A stretch of 64,000 bases of DNA from Pseudoalteromonas sp. CO133X (GTDB lineage Bacteria > Pseudomonadota > Gammaproteobacteria > Enterobacterales > Alteromonadaceae), in assembly GCA_004208945.1 (NCBI GenBank), contig SGPE01000022.1, forward strand, positions 62,001 through 126,000, written 5' to 3'. Each line of letters starts with the position of its first letter. The first letter of the stretch is position 1. The notes under the pieces are model-generated. The model did not search any database and was not told where the DNA came from. It saw only the letters and a program-made list of their open reading frames with translations. The position numbers and the translations under genes were made by a program. Of this stretch, positions 42,177 through 51,661 are shown in pieces.

Positions 42177-43316
42177 TTAGTGTTGGTCTTTTAAGGCGAA
42201 AAGCTTGGCGTGGTATAGCGCAAGTTTTTCGTCTTTATTTTCTATCTCAATGGCTTTTTCTAACCACTCCTTAGTGCTTTGTTCATTACCTTGCTGGTAA
42301 CTAATAATCGCTAACTCCACATAAGGTTCTGATAAATAAGGGGCTAATGCTATAGCATCTTCCAGCTGCTGTTTTGCTTTGTAAAACTGGCCATTATTAC
42401 GAGCGTTAATCGCTGTTGTGAGTAATTCGAATGGATCCTGCTCTAGCATCGCTAACTGTGAATTGAGCTGTTCTGCTAATGAGTGATCATCTAGTTGTTT
42501 GGCAAGTACTGCGTAATTATGTAGTAAATTAGTATCTTTAAAACCATATTGTATCGCTGTTTGATAAATATGTTTTGCCCCAGCTAAATCACCTACTTGA
42601 CGATGTAAAACAGCTGCTAAATTATAAAGCGAGGCTGCATTTGGTGTGTATTCATTGGCTTTTAAAATATAACTGTAGCTTAAATCGAATTGTTTTAAGG
42701 CCAGAGCTTGTGCAGCTAAGTTACTATAATAGCGGCTGATTAAATCTTTGAGCTCAGCATGGCCTGAATAAAAACTACCACGAGACGGAAAATAGTCAAT
42801 TATACTGCCAGGTGGTACAAGGTAATTATCATCTTCATTTAAAGGGGCATAGACTTTGGTGCGAAAATGGCCCGATACATACACGATGTTATTTTGTTTA
42901 CTGTACACAGGTTCACTCGACACCGCTTGGAAACCTGTTTTTAGCCCTACTAGTTGCGCATATGCGTGAGTTAAAATAGCTAAGCTAATACAATTCCCTT
43001 CATGCTCTTGAAGGGTCTGTTCGGCGTTGAGTGTAGCGCTAAAGTAATTGAAGTTGGTGAGCTTATTTTCTAAGTAATGATAAAGAATTTGGTCGTCTCT
43101 TAAACCTTTACCTTGGCGTTTGGTAAAATAATCAAGGAAACGTTTTTGCTCATCATCAGGCAATGCAAACAACTTTGGATCTGTTAGTTCAATGTGTTCA
43201 AAATTTGCTGCGTTTAATAGACTGGCAACACTTGGAGGAGTAGGGGCTTGTTGCTCTGTACTCTTACATCCTACTAAAAAAGCGCTTAGAACAAGTGTAA
43301 ATAAAATTGACTTCAT
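42177..43316 (-). CDS. Transglutaminase-like/TPR lipoprotein
   Basis: A 379-residue lipoprotein (lipobox LVGC, Cys17). An N-terminal transglutaminase-like domain (about 60-180) keeps a plausible catalytic triad: Cys109 (EGNCISLA), His150 (VSGHFRTK) and Asp174 (IIDYFP). From about 195 to 375 there are four or five TPR repeats (AASLYNLAAVLHRQVGDLAGAKHIYQ, PYVELAIISYQQGNEQSTKEWLEKA). It could be a peptidase or crosslinking enzyme assembled with partners through the TPRs. It ends one base from the peptidase-barrel gene. Confidence 0.8.
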   Translation of the reverse strand: MKSILFTLVLSAFLVGCKSTEQQAPTPPSVASLLNAANFEHIELTDPKLFALPDDEQKRFLDYFTKRQGKGLRDDQILYHYLENKLTNFNYFSATLNAEQTLQEHEGNCISLAILTHAYAQLVGLKTGFQAVSSEPVYSKQNNIVYVSGHFRTKVYAPLNEDDNYLVPPGSIIDYFPSRGSFYSGHAELKDLISRYYSNLAAQALALKQFDLSYSYILKANEYTPNAASLYNLAAVLHRQVGDLAGAKHIYQTAIQYGFKDTNLLHNYAVLAKQLDDHSLAEQLNSQLAMLEQDPFELLTTAINARNNGQFYKAKQQLEDAIALAPYLSEPYVELAIISYQQGNEQSTKEWLEKAIEIENKDEKLALYHAKLFALKDQH

Positions 43317-43587
43317 AGAACTGCCCTCCTGGCCATTATCTATTCAATGTACCTAGATTCGAGTAACTATTCAAGTTGCTAGTTAGTGTCATTGATTATA
43401 AACACCTTGTACGGAAATCTTGCCACTTTCAGCTTGGCTGTTTTTTCTACCTCGTTGCTTTCTCTGTGGGCCTCATTAAAATGCCGCGCTCTTTTAAATC
43501 ACTTAAAAAACAGTTGTTTACATGTTTAGTGGTAGTGATTGATAAATTGCTAACTTATTAACCAAATTGTAACGAGAGGGGGTTGTT

Positions 43588-44202
43588 TTGGCGCACTTTT
43601 TGCCGATTATTTCATGTTTTATTCTAGCGTTTAGCTTTTATCCGCTATTAAATAAGATTCGTAAAAATCGTAGTGTGTCGGGCGTATCACTGTTGATGAT
43701 GAGTTTTGGTGTCGCGCAGAGCATCTACTTCATTACTTACAATTTATATTTTCAACGTTTTTACATGGTACTGCCGTTTATTGTAACGGGCATGCTCAGC
43801 GGTTTAATTCTCTATTACTTTGTTCGATATAACGCAGCTCGCCAGCAGCGAATGCAGTTAGCAGGATTGTTAGTACTGTGTGTTGTACCATTTACTTTGC
43901 TGCTCAGTCCGACGCTTGATATGGCCACTGTGCTTAACTGGTTAACTTATGTTGGCTTGGTGATGAGCTCGATTCGTGTTATGCCGCAAACTTATAAAAC
44001 CATTAAAAGTGGTGATATTAGTAATTTAAGTGCTCGTTACTTTAGTCTGCAATTTGTTGCTGGTAGTTGTGGCCTTGGCGCTGAGCTGTCGATGGCTGCA
44101 CCGAGTGTATCGCATATTTTAACGTTTGTGATGATCTTACTAACAAACGCGGCACAACTTGGTTGTATCCAATATTACAAGTCACGCCCTGCAATGGCAT
44201 AG
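43588..44202 (+). CDS. PQ-loop membrane protein (SWEET-like fold) with TTG start
   Basis: 204 residues with about seven hydrophobic helices and two PQ-loop-like motifs. The first is degenerate (YPLLNKIRKNRSVSGVSL, about 18-35). The second is complete (VMPQTYKTIKSGDISNLS, about 131-148). The fold is shared by small sugar and amino-acid carriers and MtN3/SemiSWEET proteins; the substrate is unknown. Start is TTG at 43588 with GAGAGGGGG before it. A stretch of 271 bases before it (43317-43587) shows no other gene. Confidence 0.75.
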   Translation: MAHFLPIISCFILAFSFYPLLNKIRKNRSVSGVSLLMMSFGVAQSIYFITYNLYFQRFYMVLPFIVTGMLSGLILYYFVRYNAARQQRMQLAGLLVLCVVPFTLLLSPTLDMATVLNWLTYVGLVMSSIRVMPQTYKTIKSGDISNLSARYFSLQFVAGSCGLGAELSMAAPSVSHILTFVMILLTNAAQLGCIQYYKSRPAMA

Positions 44203-44216
44203 GCGAAACAATGAGT

Positions 44217-44244
44217 AAAAAGGCTGCCAATTGGCAGCCTTTTT
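44217..44244. terminator. Bidirectional terminator
   Basis: The palindrome AAAAAGGCTGCCAA/TTGGCAGCCTTTTT lies between convergent genes and has T tracts on both strands. Confidence 0.92.
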
Positions 44245-44252
44245 ACTGTTGG

Positions 44253-46763
44253 TTAAGCGTCTAATGCTTTGCTAATTAAGCGATTAATATATTGTTTATG
44301 CGCTTTAGCAGCAGTATCTGCTCCCCAAGGAGTGCTGATATCAGCAATTTGGTTAAGTTGATAAAGAGCCGCAGCTTTAGCGAGATTATCGTGCTTGCTG
44401 GCTTTAGTTAAACCGGCAATGGCAATCAGTTGATTCACATACTCAACTTGTAAGTTATGGCTTAATGTATTTGCTTTTTTGCCGTCGACAAAAATGCTTG
44501 CTGTTAAGTCATTCATAAATTGGTTAAGTGAATACTCATTACCATACATAGCACTGTCTGAAATACGCAGCATCACAGCAGGGTGTAATAGCTGAGCAAG
44601 TACCAGCTTTTGCATGCCTAAAATCATACCATGTGGTTTAGGATCTTCATTTTTACCATAATGATTAAAACCGCGGCGCTGTTGTAGTAGGTAGTTATAC
44701 AGAGGCTGCATGTTAGCAAGTACATTTGGCGAGAATACTTTGTCGGCTAAAATCTGCATGGCTTGTTGTTGGCGTTCAAGTGAAACAGGAGTCAATGGTG
44801 CGCCATTTTTATCATCACCTACGACATTGCGTTCTACATAAACACCACCTATTTGACGCGACACCACGCCTGCTTGTGTTCTATAGCTAGCAAATAAAAT
44901 ATTAGCTGAAGTAACTAGTTGTTGAAATGACTCACCTTCAACGGTGGCTTTGTCTTTAAGTTCAGTAAATAACTTATTGATAAGTGCCATGCGATCATTA
45001 GCGTAAGCTGCAGGGTTAGATGACATATCGCCAATCATTACACGAGGGTCGATATGGCGACCCGGTGCACGCATGTCATCAGCATCATTACCAAATGCGA
45101 GTGCATGCTCTGATGAGCGAGCGAGAATTTTTTCAAGGCGTTGTTGCTCAGCATCTTCATCGGCTAGTGCTTGGCTATAGCCATATTCAATCGCCCAATC
45201 ATCATAAGGGCCAGGCTTAGTTTGGAATATATCGCCTTGTTGCATGCCAATAGGCGCAATGTTGGCCGGTGCATAATCCATCACCGAGCCTGTCACGATC
45301 CCTTGCGTTTTACTCTTGTCGTGAACTTCTTTTTCATCCCATAAAATCGATGACTTCATGTTGTGGTTTAACCCCAGTGTGTGACCTACTTCATGGAGAA
45401 TAAGCTGGGTTAAGCCTTGGCGTAAAATTTCTTTATCTTCAATACTGGCTCCAGCACCTAACCCTTTTGCAAGTAGCATGTTTTCTTGAATAGTGTGACC
45501 TAATGAACAGTGTAAGTTAGGATTATTTTCGTCAGAGGTTAATGAGGCTGCGCCTTGCGTATATAAGGTCTCATACATCCAGCGATTTTTCATAAAAACA
45601 TACTCTAACATGATGTCAGAGCCTAAGATCTCACCGGTTAATGGGTTAGCAAGGGCTGGCCCATAACCACCAAAAGGTGGGCGTGGAGAGGCTGTCCAGC
45701 GTAATACGTTGTAGTTTATATCGCCAGCATCCCAATCTGCATCGTCAGGTTGAATTTTTACTTGAATAGCGTTTTTAATGCCCGCTTTTTCAAATGAAGG
45801 GTTCCATGCAAGCACTGCGTCACGAATCGTATCACGCCACTCAATAGGGGTGGTGTTTTCAATCCACCAAGTAATTGGTTTGACTGGCTCAGAAAGTGCA
45901 GCTGTAGGGTCTTTCTTTTGTAAATCCCAACGCTTGATTACGTCCTCGTAAGGTGCCCAGTCAGCAGAAGTCATATTATCAAATTGGTTTGTGAAGTAAC
46001 CGATACGTGCATCATCGTGGCGCGGCTGATAATTGTTTTTTGGTAAAGCGACAAAGGAATGCTGTACTTTAATCGATACATTACGAGGGTCACTTATTGC
46101 TTCAGAGCCACGTACACTAGGATTGGCATTGGTAAACACATAATCGACAGTGATATCTAAATTGTTTGGGTAAGGACGATGCTGAACAATGCGCGATTTT
46201 TTATCGTCTAATTTTCCTAATTTGAAACGCTTTTTAGCATTTTTATCGTCTGGATTTGGCCAAGGAGATATCTTGTGTAATGCTTCACTTATAAGCAGTT
46301 TATCAACATTAAATGCTATTTTATCGTTTTCTTCTTTCTCAATTTTGATGCTAGCTAGCACTGCTTCACTGATATTTGCATCAGCAGAGCGAGCAAGGGC
46401 AGAGTGTTGATCAAATTTATAACGAGGGGTTTTGCTTATAATATCAATACGGTCAAAATATTTTCTAAATTCAATGAGTTTTGTTTCACGGTACGCACCT
46501 CTGAAGTGACCAGCATCGGTCACACCATCTACGGTATGTGCAAAATAGACAAAGGGTGTATCAAGTTGTGATTGGTCTATGACCATTAGGTTTTCACCGG
46601 TTTTTTCGTCTTGATAAAGAGTAAAAATACCTGAGTATTCGGTTTTATCTTTAATCATTTCAGCCAGTGTTTCAGGCTTTTTTTCTTCTTTCTTGGCTGC
46701 AAGTGCATGCCCATTTATGGCAAAAGCAATGCTTAACGCCAAAGCAATATTGGTTATTTTCAT
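44253..46763 (-). CDS. Zinc-dependent metalloprotease of the DUF5117/DUF5118 family
   Basis: 836 residues from ATG 46763, which has GGAACG before it and starts a clear signal peptide (cleavage near ALA-A, residue 22). An upstream ATG five codons earlier is less likely. The central domain carries the metzincin zinc motif HEVGHTLGLNH (His457, Glu458, His461, His467), and SVMDYAP follows as the Met-turn. The N-terminal part (about 30-300) matches the DUF5117/5118 region. These are large periplasmic or secreted proteases with unknown natural substrates, common in Bacteroidetes and Alteromonadales. Confidence 0.92.
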   Translation of the reverse strand: MKITNIALALSIAFAINGHALAAKKEEKKPETLAEMIKDKTEYSGIFTLYQDEKTGENLMVIDQSQLDTPFVYFAHTVDGVTDAGHFRGAYRETKLIEFRKYFDRIDIISKTPRYKFDQHSALARSADANISEAVLASIKIEKEENDKIAFNVDKLLISEALHKISPWPNPDDKNAKKRFKLGKLDDKKSRIVQHRPYPNNLDITVDYVFTNANPSVRGSEAISDPRNVSIKVQHSFVALPKNNYQPRHDDARIGYFTNQFDNMTSADWAPYEDVIKRWDLQKKDPTAALSEPVKPITWWIENTTPIEWRDTIRDAVLAWNPSFEKAGIKNAIQVKIQPDDADWDAGDINYNVLRWTASPRPPFGGYGPALANPLTGEILGSDIMLEYVFMKNRWMYETLYTQGAASLTSDENNPNLHCSLGHTIQENMLLAKGLGAGASIEDKEILRQGLTQLILHEVGHTLGLNHNMKSSILWDEKEVHDKSKTQGIVTGSVMDYAPANIAPIGMQQGDIFQTKPGPYDDWAIEYGYSQALADEDAEQQRLEKILARSSEHALAFGNDADDMRAPGRHIDPRVMIGDMSSNPAAYANDRMALINKLFTELKDKATVEGESFQQLVTSANILFASYRTQAGVVSRQIGGVYVERNVVGDDKNGAPLTPVSLERQQQAMQILADKVFSPNVLANMQPLYNYLLQQRRGFNHYGKNEDPKPHGMILGMQKLVLAQLLHPAVMLRISDSAMYGNEYSLNQFMNDLTASIFVDGKKANTLSHNLQVEYVNQLIAIAGLTKASKHDNLAKAAALYQLNQIADISTPWGADTAAKAHKQYINRLISKALDA

Positions 46764-47017
46764 TTTTAGTCGTTCCATTTGTTTTTTTCAGGCACGAGTT
46801 TAATGAAATTGCTAATTGATAGAAGTTTGTTTGTTAACAAGTGTAAAGCGCTATCTCTAATACCATGAAAAGTTGAGAGTTTTATTTAGTAACAAATTAT
46901 TTTTAGCTGCTGATGGTGTATTTGGCTCTTTTTGTAACAGTTACTTACAAATGTCACATTAATGTTTCTGTCAGCTTTGGTATGATAAGGGCAGTAAAAA
47001 TTTAAAAGGTGTAAGTT

Positions 47018-48193
47018 ATGCGCACGAATGTATTGAAATGGATGTTACCATTTGCTGCTTTAGCCCTTGGTATTGCTGGCTTTGTAGGTATTAATGCTAT
47101 TGCCCAAGAGCCACAAGATAAAGAGGTGGTTGACTCTAGACCTCTTGTTAGAGTGGAAACTATCTCAAGTGATGACCATCAAGTTATTATTAACAGTTAT
47201 GGTGAGGTTAGACCGCTCGAAAGTACTTTGCTTGCATCTCAAGTTGCGGGTGAAGTCACAAGCTGGCATCCAAATTTTGTTGCGGGTGGCATTGTTGCTC
47301 GCGGTGAAGTGCTATTCACGATTGAAAAAGACAATTACGAGGCGGCCGTATTACAAGCTGAGGCTTCATTGGCGAGTGCTCAAGCTGCATTAATTGAAGA
47401 GCAAGCGCAAGCAAAGGTAGCGCTTGATGAAGCCAAGCGTTATCCAGAACGTGAGCGTACGGACTTATTCCTACGAAAACCACAAGTTTTAAGTGCACAA
47501 GCTGCGGTTAAATCGGCTCAAGCTGCACTGAAACGTGCAGAGCGAGACTTAGCTCGATGCGAAGTAAAAGCACCTTATGATGCGTTAGTGATAAGCCGTG
47601 AAATTGGTGTGGGTCAATATATTAATGTGGGTAATCAAGTTGCCGAGTTAAACAATATTGAAAGTGCTGAAATTATTGTGCCTATCGCAGGATTCGACAG
47701 CGTATTTTTACCTAAACGTATTAAAGGCATTAAGGCCACGATTATCAATAAAGGCTTAAATAGCTTTACCCGTGAAGCGGTGGTGGACCGTGACTTGGGT
47801 GTCGTTGATAACGCAACACGTATGAGTAACTTGGTTGTTCGTGTCGATGACCCATATGGTTTAAAGCATGATGTACAACCCATTAAATTTGGCGCTTATG
47901 TGCAGGTTAATTTTGCCGGCGCCACATTGCAAAATATCTATCGCCTACCGCAATCATTGGTAAACAATCAAACCGTTTGGGTGGTTAACGATGAACAAAA
48001 ATTAGAGCCGCGTAAAGTGACTGTAGTTCGCGAAGAAGGTGAATATTTTTATATTAGCGATGGCTTAAATATTGATGATCAGCTTGTACTGACACTGCCT
48101 GAGTACCCGCAAGCGGGTATGGAAGTAAAAGTAGCCGGTATGCAAGAAATGACAAGCGATGCAGGTGAAACTGCTGCTGTCGAAAAGCTGTAA
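47018..48193 (+). CDS. RND efflux membrane fusion (periplasmic adaptor) protein
   Basis: A 391-residue HlyD-like adaptor with an N-terminal membrane anchor (about 10-30), a barrel-sandwich lipoyl-type half (GEVTSWHPNFVAGGIVARGEVLFTIE) and an alpha-helical hairpin (about 112-180; Ala/Gln/Glu-rich). The second lipoyl half (CEVKAPYDALVISREIGVGQYI) and a beta-barrel/proximal domain follow. It joins the inner-membrane pump encoded nine bases downstream to an outer-membrane TolC-type channel that is not in this window. Start after AAGGTG; a plausible TATGAT -10 lies near 46980. Confidence 0.93.
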   Translation: MRTNVLKWMLPFAALALGIAGFVGINAIAQEPQDKEVVDSRPLVRVETISSDDHQVIINSYGEVRPLESTLLASQVAGEVTSWHPNFVAGGIVARGEVLFTIEKDNYEAAVLQAEASLASAQAALIEEQAQAKVALDEAKRYPERERTDLFLRKPQVLSAQAAVKSAQAALKRAERDLARCEVKAPYDALVISREIGVGQYINVGNQVAELNNIESAEIIVPIAGFDSVFLPKRIKGIKATIINKGLNSFTREAVVDRDLGVVDNATRMSNLVVRVDDPYGLKHDVQPIKFGAYVQVNFAGATLQNIYRLPQSLVNNQTVWVVNDEQKLEPRKVTVVREEGEYFYISDGLNIDDQLVLTLPEYPQAGMEVKVAGMQEMTSDAGETAAVEKL

Positions 48194-48202
48194 GGTGGCT
48201 GT

Positions 48203-51200
48203 ATGAGTGATACAACAACACAGAAGCAGTCTGGTTTAATCGCCTATTTTGCTAATAACTCGGTCGCTGCAAACTTAATGATGTTTTTTATCCTTGCTAT
48301 GGGGATATTAAGCTACTTTACCATTCAGCGTCAGATGTTTCCGAATATTGAGATCAATTATATTGAGGTGCAAGCTAATTACCCTGGGGCCTCACCACAA
48401 GAAATTGAAGAAAGTATTCTGATTAAAATTGAAGAGTCGCTCAAAGATGTGACCGAAATTAAACGTGGTGTTTACCGTGCATTTCGTAACAATGGGCGTG
48501 CTAGCTTAGAAATTAATACCGATGCAGAATTAACCGACGTTCTTGATAAAGTAAAACTTCGCGTTGACGGAATTGCGACCTTTCCTGCGGGGATGGAGCC
48601 GGTGACTATTAGTCAGGTTGAGTTTCGCCAAGATGTTATTGGGATGACATTAGTCGGTGATGTGCCACTCACAGAATTAAAGCCAATAGCTAATCAAATT
48701 GAAGATGAGTTATTGCAGTTATCAAATGTGTCTTTGGTGCAAAATGATGTGCCGCTTGATGAAATTGCAATTGAAATTGATCCAGATTCTCTGCGCCAAT
48801 ATAACTTAACATTAAGCGATGTTGCTAATGCCGTACGCCGCTACTCAGCGAATATTTCAGCAGGTCAATTACGCACTGATGCAGGGATTATTTCTGTACG
48901 TGTTGAAAACCAATATTACAGTGGTGATGAGTTCCGTCAAATCCCTGTAAAGGTGGGAGCTAACGGTGCAAAAGTCTTGTTACAAGACATTGCTGTTATT
49001 AAAGATCAGTTCACAGAGGGTGAGCGTTACTTTAAATTCAATGGCGAAAATGCAGTGTATTTATCGGTTAAAGCAACGAAAGAGCAAAATATGATCCCCG
49101 TTGCGGACTCGGTGAAAGCATACATAGATAAAAAGAACAAAGAGCTGCCAGTGGGTTTACGTCTAGAGCCACTAATGGACATGACGTATTACTTGAATGC
49201 GCGTTTAGACATGATGAAAAGTAACCTTTTTCAAGGCGCTATCTTAGTGGCTATCATGTTGTCTATCTTCTTGCGATTTAAACTAGCACTTTGGGTAATG
49301 ATAGGTTTACCAATTTGTTTCTTAGGTGCAATGATGATGATGCCTGTTTTTGGTATCACTATTAACATTGTATCCCTATTTGCGTTCATTATGGTACTGG
49401 GGATTGTCGTTGACGATGCAATTGTCATAGGGGAAAGTGCCTACACTGAGATAGAGAAAAAAGGAGGCGGCGTCGTTAACGTTGTGAACGGTGCCAAACG
49501 TGTAGCAACTCCGGCAACGTTTGGGGTATTAACGACGATTGCTGTATTTGCGCCATTTACTTTATCAAGTGGCCCAGAGAGTGCTTTTTTCTACGGTATC
49601 GCGGTCGTTGTTATTTTATGTCTAGTATTTAGTTTAATAGAATCAAAGCTTATTCTACCTGCGCATATTGCACATACTCACTTTCCACCTATCAATCCTG
49701 AGAGTTGGCGAGCTCGTTTTAACAAGCGCTTCTTTAATTTTGTGAATGGCCCGTATAAACGCTTTATTGAGCGTTGTGTTGAATGGCGTTGGTTAGTGTT
49801 ATTCTCATTTATTGGCCTTTTGATTTTGACATTCGCTTTAATTTCGTCAAATCAAGTACGTGTTGTACCAACACCAAAAGTACCGCATGACTTTCCGCAA
49901 ATTAATCTGGAAATGAATGAAAATGCGTCTGATATACAGACCATTGAAGCAATTCGTGAAATTGAAGCCATGGTTAAAAAGGTTGATCAAGAGACAGAAC
50001 GCGAGTTTGGTCACACATTATTACGTGATATTTTGGTCTTTAATCAGGGGCGTACAGAAGCACAAATTTTAGCACCATTGGTAGATGAGGACTTGCGTCC
50101 ATATAATGCTTTTGAGCTATCGCGACGTTGGCGTGAGCAGATGCCAAGCATTGCTGGTGTTAAATCATTGCAAATCTACGACGATGTAAATGGCGGCGGC
50201 AATGATGGCGAGTTTGGATACCTGCTTTATGGGCCCGATGTTGATACTTTAAATGATGCGGGTCGTCGCTTTATTCAGTTGCTGCAACAGCAAAAAGGCT
50301 TATTTGATATTAGCTCGACAATTGACCCTGCTAGTAAAGAAGTCCAACTTAGCTTAAAACCTGTTGCTTATGATTTAGGTTTAGACCTTGCTACAATTGC
50401 CAATCAAGTTGGTGCAAGTTTCTACGGCGGAGAAGCACAGCGTGTAATTCGCCGTGGTGAAGAAGTTCGTGTAATGGTGCGTTACCCTAAATTAACGCGC
50501 GAAGCATTTGCTTCTTTAAAACATGCGGTAGTGACGACACCTGCTGGCAAAGAAGTACTGCTTGGTGATGTAGTTGAACTAACTGAAAAGCCAGGGATTA
50601 GTTATATTCGCCGTGAAGGTGGCTATCGCACTGTGTATATCTACGGCAGCATTGACGAAGAAACCATAGAACCAGGTGAAGTGGTCAAGCAGGTCGACGA
50701 TGTACTACTGCCACAGCTCAAAGAAGAATTCCCATCAGTGAAAACTGAATTAGGCGGTGCTATTGAAGAGCAGCAAGCACAGGCGAATGAGCAATTAATG
50801 TTTTTCGCTGCGGGGATGTTCTTAGTGTATATCTTACTTGCGGTGCCACTAAAAAGTTATTCACAACCATTGATCGTTATGTCGGTGATTCCGTTTAGCC
50901 TGACCGGTGCTATTTGGGGGCATTATTGGTTTGATTTAGATATTAGCTTAATGTCAGGCTTTGGTTTAATTGCTGCTGCAGGGGTAGTGATCAATGACTC
51001 TTTAGTTATGACTGACTTTGTGAACCAAGCTCGACGAGAAGGAATGTCAACTCGCCAAGCTGTTATTGAAGCAGGTTGTGCACGCTTTAGAGCAATAACC
51101 TTAACGTCAATTACAACCTTTGCTGGCGTACTTCCTATTATGTTTGAAACAAGCTTGCAGGCAAGGTTTGTTATTCCTATGGCAGTTGCACTTGGTTTTG

Positions 51201-51340
51201 CAGTGATGTTTGCAACTCTCATTACATTGGTACTTGTTCCTTGTCTGTATATCGTGATGAGTGATGTAGGCCATGTGTTCTTACGCTTTTTCCGTTCAGT
51301 GAAAGAGCTCATACCAAATCGACGTGCGGTAAGAGATTAA
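48203..51340 (+). CDS. RND-family efflux permease (AcrB/HAE1 type)
   Basis: A 1045-residue inner-membrane proton-driven pump. It has a first helix near 20-40, two large periplasmic loops (about 42-340 and 560-880) and 12 helices. Asp404 and Asp405 in LGIVVDDAIV of helix 4 are the proton-relay pair. NYPGASPQEIEE near 59-70 is typical. With the adaptor gene it forms a two-gene operon. The substrate range cannot be read from sequence. A TTCG-loop terminator closes the operon. Confidence 0.95.
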   Translation: MSDTTTQKQSGLIAYFANNSVAANLMMFFILAMGILSYFTIQRQMFPNIEINYIEVQANYPGASPQEIEESILIKIEESLKDVTEIKRGVYRAFRNNGRASLEINTDAELTDVLDKVKLRVDGIATFPAGMEPVTISQVEFRQDVIGMTLVGDVPLTELKPIANQIEDELLQLSNVSLVQNDVPLDEIAIEIDPDSLRQYNLTLSDVANAVRRYSANISAGQLRTDAGIISVRVENQYYSGDEFRQIPVKVGANGAKVLLQDIAVIKDQFTEGERYFKFNGENAVYLSVKATKEQNMIPVADSVKAYIDKKNKELPVGLRLEPLMDMTYYLNARLDMMKSNLFQGAILVAIMLSIFLRFKLALWVMIGLPICFLGAMMMMPVFGITINIVSLFAFIMVLGIVVDDAIVIGESAYTEIEKKGGGVVNVVNGAKRVATPATFGVLTTIAVFAPFTLSSGPESAFFYGIAVVVILCLVFSLIESKLILPAHIAHTHFPPINPESWRARFNKRFFNFVNGPYKRFIERCVEWRWLVLFSFIGLLILTFALISSNQVRVVPTPKVPHDFPQINLEMNENASDIQTIEAIREIEAMVKKVDQETEREFGHTLLRDILVFNQGRTEAQILAPLVDEDLRPYNAFELSRRWREQMPSIAGVKSLQIYDDVNGGGNDGEFGYLLYGPDVDTLNDAGRRFIQLLQQQKGLFDISSTIDPASKEVQLSLKPVAYDLGLDLATIANQVGASFYGGEAQRVIRRGEEVRVMVRYPKLTREAFASLKHAVVTTPAGKEVLLGDVVELTEKPGISYIRREGGYRTVYIYGSIDEETIEPGEVVKQVDDVLLPQLKEEFPSVKTELGGAIEEQQAQANEQLMFFAAGMFLVYILLAVPLKSYSQPLIVMSVIPFSLTGAIWGHYWFDLDISLMSGFGLIAAAGVVINDSLVMTDFVNQARREGMSTRQAVIEAGCARFRAITLTSITTFAGVLPIMFETSLQARFVIPMAVALGFAVMFATLITLVLVPCLYIVMSDVGHVFLRFFRSVKELIPNRRAVRD

Positions 51341-51345
51341 TAACT

Positions 51346-51371
51346 AAGCCAACCTTCGGGTTGGCTTTTTT
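51346..51371 (+). terminator. Intrinsic terminator with UUCG tetraloop
   Basis: AAGCCAACC-TTCG-GGTTGGCTT plus a T tract, six bases after the RND permease stop codon. Confidence 0.95.
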
Positions 51372-51431
51372 ATAGCTTATTTGTGACTAGTAATTGCTTG
51401 TTATGCATATCTTTCGGTTACATTCTTTTGT

Positions 51432-51460
51432 TTGATTTGTTTTCAACTGAGGATTATACT
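51432..51460 (+). promoter_or_regulatory. Promoter of the riboswitch transcript
   Basis: TTGATT (51432-51437), a 17-base spacer and TATACT (51455-51460) place transcription start just at the 5' strand of riboswitch helix P1. Confidence 0.7.
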
Positions 51461-51462
51461 CA

Positions 51463-51555
51463 TTTCAGTTTTTGGCAAACTAACCGAAAGGTTAGGACGC
51501 AAAGTTTCCGGTCTAAGGTTTTGATTACAAAGCTATGATAGCGGGGCCGCTGAAA
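51463..51555 (+). promoter_or_regulatory. Cyclic di-GMP-I riboswitch (GEMM-I)
   Basis: All hallmarks are readable. P1 is TTTCAG/CTGAAA (51463-51468, 51550-51555). After GGCAAAC, helix P2 is CTAACC-GAAA-GGTTAG (51480-51495) with a GNRA loop. The conserved GACGCAAAG then precedes the CCGG-TCTAAGG receptor part. P3 is GGTTTTG-ATTA-CAAAGCT, and GATAGCGGGGCCGC closes the junction. The pocket senses c-di-GMP. A weaker hairpin (AAAGCGCAC...GTGCTTT, about 51555-51577) follows and could belong to the expression platform; no T tract is present, so control may be at translation or by another route. The next gene starts about 100 bases downstream. Confidence 0.93.
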
Positions 51556-51661
51556 AGCGCACATTCTTCGTGCTTTGGATCTATTGCCTCAAACTAAAAT
51601 TGTATTTATTTTGTACGGCTGTTATTGGATAGTACCTACTAGCTGTTCTTAGGGTGTTACT

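Noticed and set aside
43376..43561. A 61-codon plus-strand frame before the PQ-loop gene
   Set aside because: No ribosome-binding site and no recognisable domain; the hydrophobic stretch is short and the frame ends just before the real start.
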